Shown here: piece by piece, positions 32,938 through 42,049 of the stretch
Position numbering within the stretch: position 1 is the first letter of the stretch
How the letters are laid out: each line of letters starts with the position of its first letter
Assembly (NCBI GenBank): GCA_045611785.1
Contig: JAZKXV010000023.1
Coordinates: 58,793-122,792 of the forward strand
From: JAFTYO01 sp045611785
GTDB taxonomy: Bacteria; Pseudomonadota; Alphaproteobacteria; RF32; CAG-239
Direction of reading: 5' to 3'
DNA: 64,000 nucleotides
Notes under the pieces: model-generated
The model's input: only the letters and a program-made list of their open reading frames with translations
Told to the model about the DNA's origin: nothing
Databases searched by the model: none
Made by a program: the position numbers and the translations under genes

Positions 32938-34488
32938 TTAAGCAGCCTTTTGTTTACTTAAAAACTCTTCTCTGAATGAGGCAAAAAACATTTTTAATTT
33001 TTCTTTTAACTCATCTGAAATGATTTTTTTATCTTTAATTTCTTTTAAATATTCCGGACAGCTTGTTTTTAATGCATCAACAGCTTGTTCTTCAAACTCT
33101 TTTATATCTGCTAATGATACGTTATCTAAGAAGCCATTAACACCAGCAAAAATTATTGCAACTTCTTCTTCCACCGGTAAAGGATGATAAACAGGTTGTT
33201 TTAATAATTCTGTTAATCTGGCGCCCCTATCTAACAGATTTTTAGTTGAAGCATCTAAATCTGATGCAAATTGAGCAAATGCAGCCATTTCACGATATTG
33301 AGCCAAATCGAGCTTCATACTGCCTGAAACTTGCTTCATAGCTTTAATTTGCGCGGCTGAACCAACACGGCTTACTGATATACCTACGTTTACGGCCGGA
33401 CGTACACCCTGATAGAATAAACTGGTCTCTAAGAAAATTTGTCCGTCTGTAATAGAAATTACGTTTGTCGGTATGTATGCAGAAACATCACCCGCTTGCG
33501 TCTCAATAACAGGCATAGCCGTTAATGAACCACCACCTTCTTCATCACTGAGTTTTGCCGCACGCTCTAATAAACGTGAGTGCAAGTAGAACACATCTCC
33601 CGGATAAGCTTCTCGTCCAGGTGGACGTCTTAACAATAATGACATTTGACGATATGCAGTTGCTTGCTTAGAAAGGTCATCATAAAATATAACCGCATGC
33701 ATACCATTATCTCTGAAATATTCTCCCATAGCACAACCTGAATATGGCGCTATATATTGCAAAGGAGCAGATTCTGAAGCAGTAGCAGCAACCACAATGG
33801 TATAATCAAGAGCTCCATGATCTTTTAATGTTTTCACAACCTGAGCAACTGTAGAACGTTTTTGACCAATAGCAACATAAATACAATATAATTTTTCCTT
33901 ATCAGATTTTGCGGCATTATTGGTATGCTTTTGATTGATAATAGTGTCTAATATGATAGCAGTTTTACCGGTTTGTCTGTCCCCGATTATAAGTTCGCGC
34001 TGACCTCTGCCAATAGGAATAAGAGAATCTATAATTTTAAGACCTGTCTGTACCGGCTCATGAACACTCTTTCGCTCAATAATACCAGGAGCTTTAATTT
34101 CAGCATTAGAAAATTGCTTTGCTTTGATTGGTCCAAGACCGTCTATCGGTTCACCTAACGCATTAACAACTCGGCCCAAGAGCTCTTTACCCACCGGCAC
34201 ACTAACAATTTTTTGAGTACGTTTAACCAAATCGCCTTCTTTAATACTGTCATCAGCACCAAAAATAACGGCACCAACGCTGTTTTCTTCCAAATTAAGC
34301 GCCATACCCTTAACACCGGACTGAAACTCAACCATTTCATTTGACTGAACATTATCAAGCCCATAAACTTTAGCAATACCATCACCTACAGAAATAACTC
34401 TTCCGACTTCACTTAAGTCAGTCTGTATATCAAATTCAGCAATTTTTTCTTTTAAAATAGATGAAATTTCATCAGCTTGCACAGACAT
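32938..34488 (-). CDS. atpA: ATP synthase F1 subunit alpha
   Basis: The non-catalytic nucleotide-binding subunit of F1, 516 residues. Motifs are VGDGIAKVYGLDNVQSNEMV, the P-loop GDRQTGKTAIILDTIINQ, YDDLSKQATAYRQMSLLLRR, and PAVNVGISVSRVGSAAQ. The length is typical. Its start codon shares one base with the atpH stop (TAATG). Confidence 0.98.
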   Translation of the reverse strand: MSVQADEISSILKEKIAEFDIQTDLSEVGRVISVGDGIAKVYGLDNVQSNEMVEFQSGVKGMALNLEENSVGAVIFGADDSIKEGDLVKRTQKIVSVPVGKELLGRVVNALGEPIDGLGPIKAKQFSNAEIKAPGIIERKSVHEPVQTGLKIIDSLIPIGRGQRELIIGDRQTGKTAIILDTIINQKHTNNAAKSDKEKLYCIYVAIGQKRSTVAQVVKTLKDHGALDYTIVVAATASESAPLQYIAPYSGCAMGEYFRDNGMHAVIFYDDLSKQATAYRQMSLLLRRPPGREAYPGDVFYLHSRLLERAAKLSDEEGGGSLTAMPVIETQAGDVSAYIPTNVISITDGQIFLETSLFYQGVRPAVNVGISVSRVGSAAQIKAMKQVSGSMKLDLAQYREMAAFAQFASDLDASTKNLLDRGARLTELLKQPVYHPLPVEEEVAIIFAGVNGFLDNVSLADIKEFEEQAVDALKTSCPEYLKEIKDKKIISDELKEKLKMFFASFREEFLSKQKAA

Positions 34489-35039
34489 TACACATTACCT
34501 TTCATCACCTGTTCTAAACGATTAAGTTTACCTTTTATACTATCATCAATTCGGCTTGAGCCAAACTCGACAACAAGCCCACCTAAAACCTCAGGATTAA
34601 TTTTATAGTTAATTATGATTTTTTTATTTAATAGCTTTTCCAAACCTTTTAACAATTTCTTTTGCTGTTTTTCATTTAGCGGCTGAACACTTTGTACCGA
34701 AACTTCCATCATATCTTCATGCAGATAATAAATTTGATAAAAACGTTCTAAAATCGTCTTTAAGTCAATAAAGCGATTATTTTCAACGAGTGTTTTTAAA
34801 AAATTTTCTACAGTTTTAGAAACTTTAAGTTGTTTTGAAATTTCTGATATGATTTCATATTTTTTAGATATTTGAAGCTCCGGATTATATAAAACGCCAA
34901 GTTCTTTAACTTCTGCAAATACATCATTAATTAATTTACATTCATTAATAACGTGCTCAAGATTATTATCAAGCTTAGAAGCTTCATACAATGCTTTAGC
35001 ATAATTTTGTGCAATTTGAACTTTAGACGCCTTTTTCAT
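34488..35039 (-). CDS. atpH: ATP synthase F1 subunit delta
   Basis: The peripheral-stalk subunit, 183 residues, joining F1 to subunit b. It has AQNYAKALYEASK at the N-terminus, VENFLKTLVENNRF in the middle, and the C-terminal IDDSIKGKLNRLEQ. The start at 35039 has GGAG five bases upstream; an in-frame ATG at 35084 would overlap the end of priA. It opens the atpHAGDC series 22 bases after priA, an arrangement usual in alphaproteobacteria. F0 genes are not in this window, as expected for this group. Confidence 0.96.
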   Translation of the reverse strand: MKKASKVQIAQNYAKALYEASKLDNNLEHVINECKLINDVFAEVKELGVLYNPELQISKKYEIISEISKQLKVSKTVENFLKTLVENNRFIDLKTILERFYQIYYLHEDMMEVSVQSVQPLNEKQQKKLLKGLEKLLNKKIIINYKINPEVLGGLVVEFGSSRIDDSIKGKLNRLEQVMKGNV

Positions 35040-35061
35040 CTTTTCTCCGCAATAATTAAAA

Positions 35062-37239
35062 TCACATAAATGAATATGGGTCAATATCTACTTCAACTCT
35101 AACATTGCCTGGTATAGAAACTAAACCCAACCATTTTTTTAATATGTCTTGTATATTTATAATCTTTAATGTTTTTAAAAGCAAGCGGTATCTAAATTTT
35201 CCTCTCAACATAAATATTGGTGCAGGAGCGGGCCCTAATACGCTAACACCATCTAACTTAGGCGCTTTTTTTATTAAAGATATTGCTGTTTTTTCTGCCT
35301 CATTCTCGTTATTTGAAGAAATAATAAGCGCTGCAAGTTTACCATAAGGAGGCAAATTTAACATTTTCCTTGACTTTTTTTCTAACACTAAGAAATCATC
35401 TCTATTATTATTTATAAGCGCTTGCAATACAGCATTTTCAGGATATAAAGTCTGGAGATATACCACTCCTTTTTTATCTCCTCGTCCAGCGCGTCCTGAT
35501 ACCTGAGATAAAAGCTGATATGTTTGTTCTGAAGCCCTTAAATCGGTCCCCATTAACCCTAAATCAGCATCAATAATTCCTACCAGTGTTAATAATGGAA
35601 AATGGTGTCCTTTTGCTAAAATTTGTGTACCGATTAAAATATCTATTTCTTTATTTTGCATTCTATTTATAACATTAGAAACCTCTATAAATGAAGACGT
35701 AATATCGCTTGATATTATCTCTACTTTACTATCTGGAAATCTAGCCTTAACTTCTTCAGCAATTCGTTCTACCCCTGGCCCACAAGCCGTCAAGCCTTCT
35801 TGTGAATGACACTGAGGACACTCTTTAGGTGTACAAGTATTATATCCACAATGGTGACAAATAAGTTTACCACTCTGACGATGCTCTGTAAGCCATGCTG
35901 TACAATTTGGACATGCAATTCTATGTCCACAATCTCGACATATTAATAAAGGTGCATATCCTCTACGATTTAAAAACAACATAGACTGTTCACCTTTGTC
36001 TAAATTTTCTTTCAAAGCTTTAACTAACGTAGGAGAAAGCCAAGATGCTCCAAAAGTTCCTTTTTGTGGCTTATCTTTTTTTAAATCAATAATTTTTAAT
36101 TCTGGTAATTCAGCGCTAGCATATCTACTTGTTAATCTGACGCAGTCATACTTTTTATCTTCAACATTAACAATCGTTTCTAAATCTGGTGTAGCTGTAG
36201 ATAAAATTATGGGTATATTTTCCATCTTCGCCCTAACAATTGCCATATCTCGTGCTTGATAATTAACAACATCCTCTTGCTTAAAAGAATGATCGTGGCT
36301 TTCATCAATAATAATCAAGCCTAAATCGGCAAATGGTAAAAACAAAGCGCTTCTTGCTCCAACTACAACTTTAGCTCTGTTTTCGCTTATTGCTTGCCAT
36401 GTTTGCGTTCGCTCGCCCACATTTAGACCCGAGTGCCAGTTTGCTGGTTTTACGCCAAAACGTTTTTCGTATCTATCAAGCCATTGTGTAGTCAAAGCAA
36501 TTTCAGGAACCAAAATCAACACCTGCTTGTTTTGTTTTAAAGTTTTAATGGCTGCTTCAAAATAAACTTCAGTTTTACCAGAACCTGTTATACCATCTAA
36601 CAATGTTACATTAAAACCCAAATCACATTTTGAACACAAATAGTCTGCAGCCTTTTGCTGCTCATTAGTAAGTGTTATTGGTTTAATATCAAATTTTGGT
36701 TTTTCAAAATGCTTAATTTTAGGAACAGAAAATGGTTCTAATATGCCTTTTTCAATCAATGTGTTTATAACACTGGCTGAAACTCCAGCTCCTTTTGCAA
36801 TTTCGGCTTTTGAATAAGGACCGTGTTTTAATAAATCAATTACTTGCCATCTGGCATCAGAATTTTTAAGTTTTGCCTCTGCTAAAGTTTTGCCAGTAAG
36901 CTTATATAAAACATTTACTTTTGGGTCTTCAAAAACACCCTTTGCACACAAAACCATTTTAAGTACCATACCCAAACTTGCTAAATTATATTTAGCCACC
37001 CATTCTATAAAATGCAAAAGTTCTTTTTTTAATGGTGGCAAATTAAACACTTCAATAATAGGTTTAATTTTTTTATCTTCTAACGTGCTTGACTTGCCCA
37101 TTTTATATACAATTCCTACTTGTGTGCCTTGTAAGAATGGGACACGAACAATTTGACCTAAAGATAAATCTTTATCGGTTTTATAATCAAACACATCATT
37201 AAAAGGAAGGGGTAATAGAACCCCTATAAATTTAGCCAT
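35062..37239 (-). CDS. priA: Primosomal protein N' (PriA helicase)
   Basis: PriA restarts stalled or collapsed replication forks by loading DnaB. The 725-residue protein has an N-terminal 3'-end-binding domain (about 1-105), Walker A GITGSGKTEVYF, the DESH box, LTSRYASAELP, and the zinc-binding region with eight or more cysteines (CRDCGHRIACPNC, LICHHCGYN, CPQCHS). It ends with helicase motifs V-VI (ILIGTQILAKGHHFP, LSQVSGRAGRGDKKG). The start at 37239 has GAGGTG five bases upstream. It lies just before atpH. Confidence 0.96.
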   Translation of the reverse strand: MAKFIGVLLPLPFNDVFDYKTDKDLSLGQIVRVPFLQGTQVGIVYKMGKSSTLEDKKIKPIIEVFNLPPLKKELLHFIEWVAKYNLASLGMVLKMVLCAKGVFEDPKVNVLYKLTGKTLAEAKLKNSDARWQVIDLLKHGPYSKAEIAKGAGVSASVINTLIEKGILEPFSVPKIKHFEKPKFDIKPITLTNEQQKAADYLCSKCDLGFNVTLLDGITGSGKTEVYFEAAIKTLKQNKQVLILVPEIALTTQWLDRYEKRFGVKPANWHSGLNVGERTQTWQAISENRAKVVVGARSALFLPFADLGLIIIDESHDHSFKQEDVVNYQARDMAIVRAKMENIPIILSTATPDLETIVNVEDKKYDCVRLTSRYASAELPELKIIDLKKDKPQKGTFGASWLSPTLVKALKENLDKGEQSMLFLNRRGYAPLLICRDCGHRIACPNCTAWLTEHRQSGKLICHHCGYNTCTPKECPQCHSQEGLTACGPGVERIAEEVKARFPDSKVEIISSDITSSFIEVSNVINRMQNKEIDILIGTQILAKGHHFPLLTLVGIIDADLGLMGTDLRASEQTYQLLSQVSGRAGRGDKKGVVYLQTLYPENAVLQALINNNRDDFLVLEKKSRKMLNLPPYGKLAALIISSNNENEAEKTAISLIKKAPKLDGVSVLGPAPAPIFMLRGKFRYRLLLKTLKIINIQDILKKWLGLVSIPGNVRVEVDIDPYSFM

Positions 37240-37376
37240 AGTTTCACCTCTTTTATACAATATTTTAGATGTTTTACCCTAAAAAATCTATTAAGAAAAC
37301 AATTTTTCTAACACTTTTAAAAAGCTTGACAAAAGCAGAAAAGATTTTATCTGATAATATCAGAAAGGGAATTGCA

Positions 37377-37673
37377 ATGGACGAGGACAGATCTTTTTTG
37401 TTTAAACCAACATATTCTACAGAAGAAATATCTGCCGAAACATTCAAAAAAACTAAGATAAACGAAATTAAATTTAAATGCATACAAGATGGTGAATTTT
37501 TAAGCGACTTACGATTTTTAGATAAGCACTATAATATAGATAAATTAGAAGAAAAAGCTCAGGTTTTAGAAGATGCTGTTCAATCATCTATAAAAGAAAG
37601 CACAACAAAACTTTCAGCAGATGATATCGCTAAAATAAGATTTAATGCATATAAGCAGTTGAGCAACAAGTAA
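37377..37673 (+). CDS. Hypothetical small cytoplasmic protein
   Basis: A 98-residue, strongly helical and charged protein without signal or membrane segments. I know no family for it. The ATG at 37377 is preceded by AAAGGGA; an in-frame ATG at 37269 would add a 36-residue leader that lacks any ribosome binding site and is poorly supported. The second half (DKLEEKAQVLEDAVQSS) could form a coiled coil. A strong hairpin follows the stop codon. Confidence 0.5.
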   Translation: MDEDRSFLFKPTYSTEEISAETFKKTKINEIKFKCIQDGEFLSDLRFLDKHYNIDKLEEKAQVLEDAVQSSIKESTTKLSADDIAKIRFNAYKQLSNK

Positions 37674-37705
37674 AAAATTTTAGGTAGATTTTTTAGCATA
37701 TAAAA

Positions 37706-37734
37706 AAACGAGGAGGCGATGAACCTCCTCGTTT
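37706..37734. terminator. Strong hairpin between 37673 and the convergent membrane protein
   Basis: AAACGAGGAGG (37706-37716) and CCTCCTCGTTT (37724-37734) with a seven-base loop. It lies between convergent genes and can terminate transcription from either side, although the T-tracts are short. Confidence 0.8.
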
Positions 37735-37751
37735 AATATTTCAAGATTCTT

Positions 37752-38171
37752 TTATGTAAAAAGCATAAAGAATGTGACTAGCAAGCAAATACATACCCAA
37801 ATGTACATAATTTGCTTAGATTTCTCTTTTTCTGGTAACTCGGTTTTGTTGTAACAACCAAAGGTTGCGTCATATGAGACCTTTGTTGCATGAACATAAC
37901 CAACAACCCAAAACGGCACAAGTGTCCATAAGCATGAAATAGGAAGCCAAGTAACTGCTGTAATTAGCATAATGCAAAGAACAAAGCTTCTAAAGATTTC
38001 AGCTTTTGTAACACCTTTCTTGCGGAAGACTAATGCTCCGAGCAAGAACAAATGTGACATGAGAAATACAATACACTCTCGGCCTAAGTTTTCTGCCATA
38101 AAAAAGAAAACAACCGAAACTACATAAAGGAGGGCGAAGACGAAGTTCGCAAATACCTTTTTACTTAACAT
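37752..38171 (-). CDS. Hypothetical four-segment membrane protein
   Basis: A 139-residue inner-membrane protein with four predicted hydrophobic segments (about 8-26, 34-48, 62-90 and 120-139). The loop between segments 3 and 4 is polar (KVSYDATFGCYNKTELPEKEKSK). No family is recognised. It lies between fadL and the 37377 ORF and has its own terminators on both sides, so it appears to be a single-gene unit. Confidence 0.6.
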   Translation of the reverse strand: MLSKKVFANFVFALLYVVSVVFFFMAENLGRECIVFLMSHLFLLGALVFRKKGVTKAEIFRSFVLCIMLITAVTWLPISCLWTLVPFWVVGYVHATKVSYDATFGCYNKTELPEKEKSKQIMYIWVCICLLVTFFMLFT

Positions 38172-38244
38172 AATATATTTTTAAATGATAACTAACTAGG
38201 TTAATACTAAACATTTTTTATTTAATTTTCAAGCTTAAAATAAA

Positions 38245-38281
38245 AAAAACATCCTCCATCTTTTAAATGGAGGATGTTTTT
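38245..38281 (-). terminator. Terminator of fadL
   Basis: Arms AAAAACATCCTCCAT (38245-38259) and ATGGAGGATGTTTTT (38267-38281) with a seven-base loop, 16 bases after the fadL stop on the minus strand, followed by a T-run. A clear intrinsic terminator. Confidence 0.88.
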
Positions 38282-38296
38282 CGTTTTGGATTAACA

Positions 38297-39541
38297 TTAG
38301 AATTTATATTGAGCTTGCAAACCAAAGATGTTTGAATAGCTTTCAAATTGTGCTTTTGTACCACTTGGTTCTTCTACCCCATAGTTTTGCATAAACAAGC
38401 GAGTATAACCGGCATCAAATTGCCAATTTCCTGTTTTGTATGTTGCACCAAATGATAACCAAATACGATTATTATCAGGAATACGAACTGTACGATGATA
38501 TTTATTTCTAATTGGACTTTGGTCATATGCTGTACCCAAGCGTAATGTCCAGTTTTCATTTAAATAATAATCAGCGCCAAATGAAACTGTCCATGTTTGT
38601 CTCCAACTTTCATTAACTGTTTTTCCACCTAAACTTGATTCTAAAGTAAATTCAGGAAAACTATCTTCCCAATCCGTCCAACGAGCAGAAGCAGATAATC
38701 CCCATTTATCGTTTAATTTATGGAAACCAGAAACTAACAATGTTTGTGGTAAGTCTGGAGATGCTTTTCCATCATATGCAACTTTTTTCATTATACCCAT
38801 ACCCAATAGAGAAGCATCTACTTCTACTTCATGGTTACCTTTAACTGTTTGCATACTTTTACCTTTAAAACTTACGCCTAATCTAGTATCTGGAGTAAAT
38901 TCGTACATAGCACCAACGCTCCATGCCATTGTCCAACCATCAAGGTCAAAATCGCTATATGCTGGAAGAGAAACAGGAACACCTGGTTGTTGATATGCCA
39001 TAGTATTTGTCATATGACCATGAATGTAACGAGCAATAACAGACGCACCAAATGATAATTTATCTGTTACTTTATATGCAATAGCTGGTGCAATATCAAT
39101 AACTTCAAGTTCAGATTTTACACCATCATTTGCTACAAAACTATTTTTCTTATAAGTTGTTTTCAAACCATAAGGAGTATATACACCTAGACCAAAGGTC
39201 AATCTATCGTTTGCTTTATATTGGCCATAAATATGCGGTAATGGTACACCATAGTGCATTTTTGCTAATTCTTGTTTTGTGCTTGATGCATTTGTTCCAC
39301 GAATTCTTGCATATAATTCTGCAACTGATAAACCACTTTGAATACCTGATGTTTTGTTCAACACCATACCAGCTGGGTTATACGCTAAAGAAGAAAAGTC
39401 ATCACCTACAACGCCTGCACCTGCAAAAGCACGACCAAGACCTGTAACTGAATATTCATTAAGTTGATATCCAGCAGCAAAACTTTGTGATGATAACAAA
39501 CAAATGGCAGATGCTGCTGCTAATAGATAAAGTTTTTTCAT
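38297..39541 (-). CDS. FadL/OmpP1/TodX-family outer-membrane transporter
   Basis: A 414-residue outer-membrane barrel that carries long-chain fatty acids or other hydrophobic compounds. The signal peptide MKKLYLLAAASAICLLSSQSF is followed by the hatch domain with the conserved NPA triad in SSLAYNPAGMVL (family N-P-A-x-hydrophobic), and later barrel strands such as KLSFGASVIARYIHGH and RLGTAYDQSPI. It ends with an aromatic residue (YKF), usual for barrel proteins. An HxlR regulator is divergent upstream and may control it. No fatty-acid degradation genes are nearby. Confidence 0.9.
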   Translation of the reverse strand: MKKLYLLAAASAICLLSSQSFAAGYQLNEYSVTGLGRAFAGAGVVGDDFSSLAYNPAGMVLNKTSGIQSGLSVAELYARIRGTNASSTKQELAKMHYGVPLPHIYGQYKANDRLTFGLGVYTPYGLKTTYKKNSFVANDGVKSELEVIDIAPAIAYKVTDKLSFGASVIARYIHGHMTNTMAYQQPGVPVSLPAYSDFDLDGWTMAWSVGAMYEFTPDTRLGVSFKGKSMQTVKGNHEVEVDASLLGMGIMKKVAYDGKASPDLPQTLLVSGFHKLNDKWGLSASARWTDWEDSFPEFTLESSLGGKTVNESWRQTWTVSFGADYYLNENWTLRLGTAYDQSPIRNKYHRTVRIPDNNRIWLSFGATYKTGNWQFDAGYTRLFMQNYGVEEPSGTKAQFESYSNIFGLQAQYKF

Positions 39542-39580
39542 ATAAAAAAGTCCTCAAATTGTTATTAAAAAAATTTATAC

Positions 39581-39608
39581 TTGCTAAATTAAGCAAACAT
39601 GCTATAAA
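39581..39608 (+). promoter_or_regulatory. Promoter of the HxlR gene
   Basis: TTGCTA (39581-39586), 16 bases, TATAAA (39603-39608). It overlaps an imperfect inverted repeat (TTGCT 39581-39585, AGCAA 39592-39596). Confidence 0.5.
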
Positions 39609-39618
39609 AGTAAAGTAA

Positions 39619-39632
39619 GCACTTTCAAGTGC
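39619..39632. promoter_or_regulatory. Inverted repeat in the fadL-hxlR gap
   Basis: GCACTT-TC-AAGTGC is a perfect inverted repeat with six-base arms, about ten bases downstream of the HxlR -10 box. Winged-helix dimers bind such sites, so it is a candidate operator for HxlR acting on itself and on the divergent fadL gene. Confidence 0.5.
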
Positions 39633-39685
39633 GATAGTTTCTTTTATGAAACAATTACGGGTTTTTATATCTTTGGAGAAAATTC

Positions 39686-40036
39686 ATGCCTGAGCATATG
39701 CCTGATAAACTGGCTGAAATGACATTAAAAATGATTGGTGATCGTTGGAAAGTTTTAATCATACAAAACTTAATGGACGGAACCAAACGATTCGGTGAGC
39801 TTAAAAAAGAACTAGGAGATATTACACAAAAAGTTTTAACTTCGAATCTTCGTCTTTTAGAAGAAAAAGGAATTTTAATAAGAAAAGTTTATGCACAAAT
39901 TCCGCCTCGTGTTGATTATACATTAACTCAGCTCGGCTATGAACTAAAACCAGTTATTGATTCTATGATCGAATGGGCTGAAGAATATCGTAAAACTATG
40001 GCAAAAATGCTTAATATTGAATTGATACCTGAATAA
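39686..40036 (+). CDS. HxlR-family transcriptional regulator
   Basis: A 116-residue winged-helix protein of the HxlR (DUF24) family. It shows MIGDRWKVLIIQNLMDGTKRF, FGELKKELGDITQKVLTSNL, RLLEEKGILIRKVYAQIPPRVDYTLT and TQLGYELKPVI, the family signature. Many HxlR proteins sense electrophiles through a cysteine; this one has no cysteine at all, so thiol sensing is excluded. GGAG precedes the ATG. It is divergent from fadL, a likely target. Confidence 0.88.
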   Translation: MPEHMPDKLAEMTLKMIGDRWKVLIIQNLMDGTKRFGELKKELGDITQKVLTSNLRLLEEKGILIRKVYAQIPPRVDYTLTQLGYELKPVIDSMIEWAEEYRKTMAKMLNIELIPE

Positions 40037-40039
40037 CAT

Positions 40040-40063
40040 AAAACCGCCTTCATCGGCGGTTTT
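40040..40063 (+). terminator. Terminator after the HxlR gene
   Basis: AAAACCGCC (40040-40048) and GGCGGTTTT (40055-40063) with a six-base loop, four bases after the stop codon. Compact, strong intrinsic terminator. Confidence 0.88.
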
Positions 40064-40066
40064 ATA

Positions 40067-40513
40067 TTATTGATTAGACATTTCATAAGCATTCATTATT
40101 GCATCATAGTTTTCCAACAACTCTTTTTCTTGCTGTTTTAACTCTTGAGTTAGTTTTTCAACATCCGAAGATGGTTTCGGTTCTTCAGAATCTGATGAAA
40201 AAGAAACAACCATCACAAAAAGCATACTAAAAATAAACGAAATAACCAACATCAAAAAATGACCAAATGCACTTAATAATGTTTCTTTCCAGTTAATTTC
40301 ATAACCTCCCTCAACATATACACACTTAAAAAAGTATACATAGCCCAATGCCACCATAAACATTAAAGCATACAAACTATAATTTGTATACAACGCTTTA
40401 AGCATAACGGCATCTAATCTTGCCATAGAAACAAAACCTAGCGAAACCCCGATCAAAACCATCGGGTTAAAAATTAATCCGGAACGAAAAAGTGCCAATA
40501 TTCCCTTAATCAT
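40067..40513 (-). CDS. Hypothetical membrane protein with coiled-coil tail
   Basis: A 148-residue protein with about four hydrophobic stretches (roughly 5-28, 35-50, 48-62 and 80-106), then a charged helical tail (EKLTQELKQQEKELLENYD) likely to form a coiled coil. No family is recognised. Its GAGG ribosome binding site, eight bases before the ATG, lies in the distal arm of the hairpin that follows glmM. It might therefore be expressed by read-through from glmM and be controlled by that hairpin. Confidence 0.55.
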   Translation of the reverse strand: MIKGILALFRSGLIFNPMVLIGVSLGFVSMARLDAVMLKALYTNYSLYALMFMVALGYVYFFKCVYVEGGYEINWKETLLSAFGHFLMLVISFIFSMLFVMVVSFSSDSEEPKPSSDVEKLTQELKQQEKELLENYDAIMNAYEMSNQ

Positions 40514-40553
40514 AAAATAAACCTCGCTTATAATTAATAGCGAGGTTTATTTT
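40514..40553 (-). terminator. glmM terminator overlapping the next gene's ribosome binding site
   Basis: AAAATAAACCTCGCT (40514-40528) and AGCGAGGTTTATTTT (40539-40553) form a 15-bp stem with a ten-base loop, 25 bases after the glmM stop. On the minus strand the distal arm contains GCGAGG, the only ribosome binding site for the 40513 start codon. Confidence 0.8.
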
Positions 40554-40577
40554 ATGGTAAAATTCTTAAATATGCGT

Positions 40578-41924
40578 TTATTTATATTTAGAAATTTCAA
40601 AAACAATCTTTTGGCTTATATCATTAACCAAGTCTTCATCTTCGCCTTCAACCCTTACTTTTATCACTGGCTCAGTACCTGATTTTCTGACAATAACAGA
40701 ACCTTTGCCTTCAATTTCATTTTTAGCAGATTCAATTACACGTTGAACAGGTGCTGCATCTAACGCATAAACGGCCTCACCTACTGATAAGAATCGAATA
40801 TTAGTTATTTTACATGGGCATTTTTCAAACAGAGGGAAAATTTCGCTCATCTTTTTAGAGCTTTCAATAAGTCCTAAACTAATGATAATTGCCGTGATAA
40901 GAGCATCTCCTGTGGTTGCATAATCAGATAAAACCATATGACCAGATTCTTCACCACCAACATTAGATCCGAATTCGCGCATTTTTTCAATCACATAACG
41001 CTCACCAACCGCACTTCTGTAATAATGAATACCCAAACGGTGTAAATATTTTTCAAGTCCTAAATTTGACCAAATAGTTGCGACAACAGCATTACCTTTG
41101 AGCATTTGATGCTTATGAAAATATGTAGCTAAAAATGCAATAATTTGGTCACCGTCTATGCGGTTTCCGTTTTCATCACAGATAATAATTCTGTCTCCAT
41201 CTCCATCAACAGCTATACCTAAATGAGCTTTGCTGTTTACTACAACGTTTTGAAGCTCTTCTGTATGTTGAGAACCGCAATCTTTATTTATATTATATCC
41301 GTCAGGAGCATCAGATAAAGTAATCACTCCGGCACCTAAATCTTTAAAAATTTGAGGCATAATTTTTGAAAACACACCGTTTGCACAATCAATTACGACT
41401 CTTAAACCTTTTAATGCATTATAATTAGGAGCTACATTTCTTGCATTTTCCATATAGTGTTCAATTGATTGCGCATCACCATAAACTTTACCGATAGCAT
41501 CTTTTGATGGAACAAACTCGTCTGTTGAGGTTAACATACGCTCAATTTCCGCTGTTTGGTTATCATCAAACTTATCACCTCTATGGTTTATAAGCTTAAT
41601 ACCGTTATCTTGGTACGGATTATGCGAAGCTGTAATCATAACTGCCATATCAACATTTAAGTTTTTAACTTGTGAAGTAACAAGCGGAGTTGGAACAACA
41701 CCCATTTTCACGACATCAACACCTGATGATGTAAAACCTGCGACAAGAGCAGCTTCAAGCATATCGCCAGAAATTCTGGTATCTTTAGCTATTGCGACCC
41801 TTTTGGTAATTGTACACACTTGAACACTTAAAACTTGTGCTAAACGAAAAGCTACCTCAGCTGTCATAGGAAATTCGTTAGCAACACCTCTTATACCATC
41901 TGTTCCAAATAAATTATTAGCCAT
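40578..41924 (-). CDS. glmM: Phosphoglucosamine mutase
   Basis: GlmM converts glucosamine 6-phosphate to glucosamine 1-phosphate for UDP-GlcNAc, feeding peptidoglycan and LPS. The 448-residue protein has FGTDGIRG near the N-terminus, the phospho-serine loop ITASHNP (Ser100), the metal-binding AVDGDGDRII, GGEESGHM, and the phosphate-binding IVRKSGTEPVIKVRVEG. Length is standard. It is followed by a hairpin terminator. Confidence 0.97.
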   Translation of the reverse strand: MANNLFGTDGIRGVANEFPMTAEVAFRLAQVLSVQVCTITKRVAIAKDTRISGDMLEAALVAGFTSSGVDVVKMGVVPTPLVTSQVKNLNVDMAVMITASHNPYQDNGIKLINHRGDKFDDNQTAEIERMLTSTDEFVPSKDAIGKVYGDAQSIEHYMENARNVAPNYNALKGLRVVIDCANGVFSKIMPQIFKDLGAGVITLSDAPDGYNINKDCGSQHTEELQNVVVNSKAHLGIAVDGDGDRIIICDENGNRIDGDQIIAFLATYFHKHQMLKGNAVVATIWSNLGLEKYLHRLGIHYYRSAVGERYVIEKMREFGSNVGGEESGHMVLSDYATTGDALITAIIISLGLIESSKKMSEIFPLFEKCPCKITNIRFLSVGEAVYALDAAPVQRVIESAKNEIEGKGSVIVRKSGTEPVIKVRVEGEDEDLVNDISQKIVFEISKYK

Positions 41925-42006
41925 AAATTATCTCCCTTAAAAGTTTTATTGGTTTAAGTTTATTCATTAGATATAAAAACTCAAGTGTAATTGCCACTTA
42001 TACAAC

Positions 42007-42030
42007 AAAAAAGGGAGCAGATAAGCTCCC
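42007..42030 (-). terminator. Terminator of the outer-membrane barrel gene
   Basis: GGGAGC (42013-42018) and GCTCCC (42025-42030) with a six-base loop, ending in a T-run (42007-42012) on the minus strand, about 20 bases after the stop codon at 42050. Confidence 0.85.
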
Positions 42031-42049
42031 CTTATAATTTTAAGCAATT

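Noticed and set aside
37718..37735. Five-codon frame (ATG to TAA) inside the 37706-37734 hairpin, preceded by GAGGAGG
   Set aside because: The spacing to the ATG is only two bases and both elements are part of a stem-loop. Chance is the simplest explanation.
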